Positions 5,223 through 5,418 of a DNA stretch of 5,418 nucleotides are shown here, one piece after another. Position 1 is the first letter of the stretch, and each line of letters begins with the position of its first letter. The DNA is from UBA4717 sp045531795. Its GTDB lineage: Bacteria; Bacillota; Clostridia; Oscillospirales; CAG-272. A program made the translations under genes and the position numbers. The stretch is taken from positions 1 through 5,418 of the forward strand of contig JAZSET010000042.1 of the NCBI GenBank assembly GCA_045531795.1. Reading direction: 5' to 3'. The notes below the pieces were generated by a model, which saw only the letters and a program-made list of their open reading frames with translations, did not search any database and had not been told where the DNA came from.

Positions 5223-5418
5223 TTACACACCACCATACGCACTGAATCCGCCGTCAACGGGAATTACAACACCATTTACAAAGCTTGAAGCATCCTTTGA
5301 AAGAAGGAACAAGAGTGTTCCGATAAGTTCCTCTGCCTTTCCAAATCGTCCCATTGGAGTTGCAGAAAGTATTTTATCCGTTCTTGGTGTCGGTGTTCCG
5401 TCATCATTAAGTCGGATC
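5223..5418 (-). CDS. SDR family oxidoreductase, C-terminal end (possibly fructuronate/mannonate-type)
   Basis: Only the last 64 codons are present; the 5' part lies beyond the window. The sequence has the C-terminal signature of classical short-chain dehydrogenases: TPMGRFGKAEELIGTLLFLL, then SSFVNGVVIPVDGGFSAYGG and the stop. In this family the PMGR-F-G and VDGG segments border the substrate loop and the final strand of the Rossmann fold. The ending VDGGFSAYGGV recalls SDRs annotated as D-mannonate oxidoreductase in gut Clostridia; that substrate guess is from memory and weak. The catalytic Tyr-Lys pair is outside the window. It is probably a host metabolic gene flanking the module. Confidence 0.9.
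   Translation of the reverse strand, partial: IRLNDDGTPTPRTDKILSATPMGRFGKAEELIGTLLFLLSKDASSFVNGVVIPVDGGFSAYGGV

Noticed and set aside
1241..5318. Shared GAGTGTTC word near 1241 and near 5310 as attachment-site repeats
   Set aside because: It is only 8 bp, one copy is part of the tRNA terminator stem and the other lies inside the SDR coding sequence; a chance match is likely.
1..5418. CRISPR array, insertion sequence or toxin-antitoxin pair
   Set aside because: No regular spaced repeats, no transposase other than the recombinases, and no recognisable toxin or antitoxin were seen.

Overview
The window looks like a chromosomal segment of a low-to-moderate G+C Bacillota, probably a gut-type Clostridia. 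The evidence is strong AGGAGG-type ribosome sites, sigma-A promoters with 17-bp spacers, a YifB/ComM homologue, and a recombination module of the Tn916/TnpX-TndX kind. No species can be named from the sequence alone.

Layout. (1) Positions 1-1023, minus strand: 5' two thirds of a ComM/YifB-family AAA+ ATPase gene, cut by the window edge. (2) 1060-1134: two back-to-back sigma-A promoters, one for comM (minus) and one for a tRNA (plus). (3) 1159-1287: an intact tRNA-Pro(CGG) with encoded CCA and its own intrinsic terminator. (4) About 1298-4880, all minus strand and more A+T-rich than the flanks: an integration module. In transcription order it holds a promoter, an Orf7-like sigma factor (4748-4332), an Orf8-like HTH_16 protein (4331-4092), a 450-nt stretch with stem-loops and a possible decayed reading frame, a 59-aa TnpW-like small protein (3643-3464), a second promoter, a large serine recombinase of 571 aa (3363-1648), and a 117-aa truncated resolvase-like protein (1651-1298). 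The last gene overlaps the recombinase by ATGA and lacks the usual catalytic serine. (5) 4934-5222: a minus-strand intrinsic terminator and a 12-bp inverted repeat enclosing a short direct repeat. (6) 5223-5418, minus strand: the 3' end of an SDR oxidoreductase gene, probably a sugar-acid (fructuronate/mannonate-type) enzyme.

How it may work. By analogy with Tn916 orf7-orf8-xis-int, the sigma-like and HTH_16 proteins would control expression of the recombination genes, and the large recombinase would cut and join the element ends. The resolvase-like partner is translationally coupled to the recombinase and may modulate it. No relaxase, coupling ATPase or other conjugation gene is present between the apparently ordinary flanking genes. 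The module is therefore either a mini-element mobilised in trans or the remnant of a larger integrative element. The element boundaries could not be fixed from the sequence.
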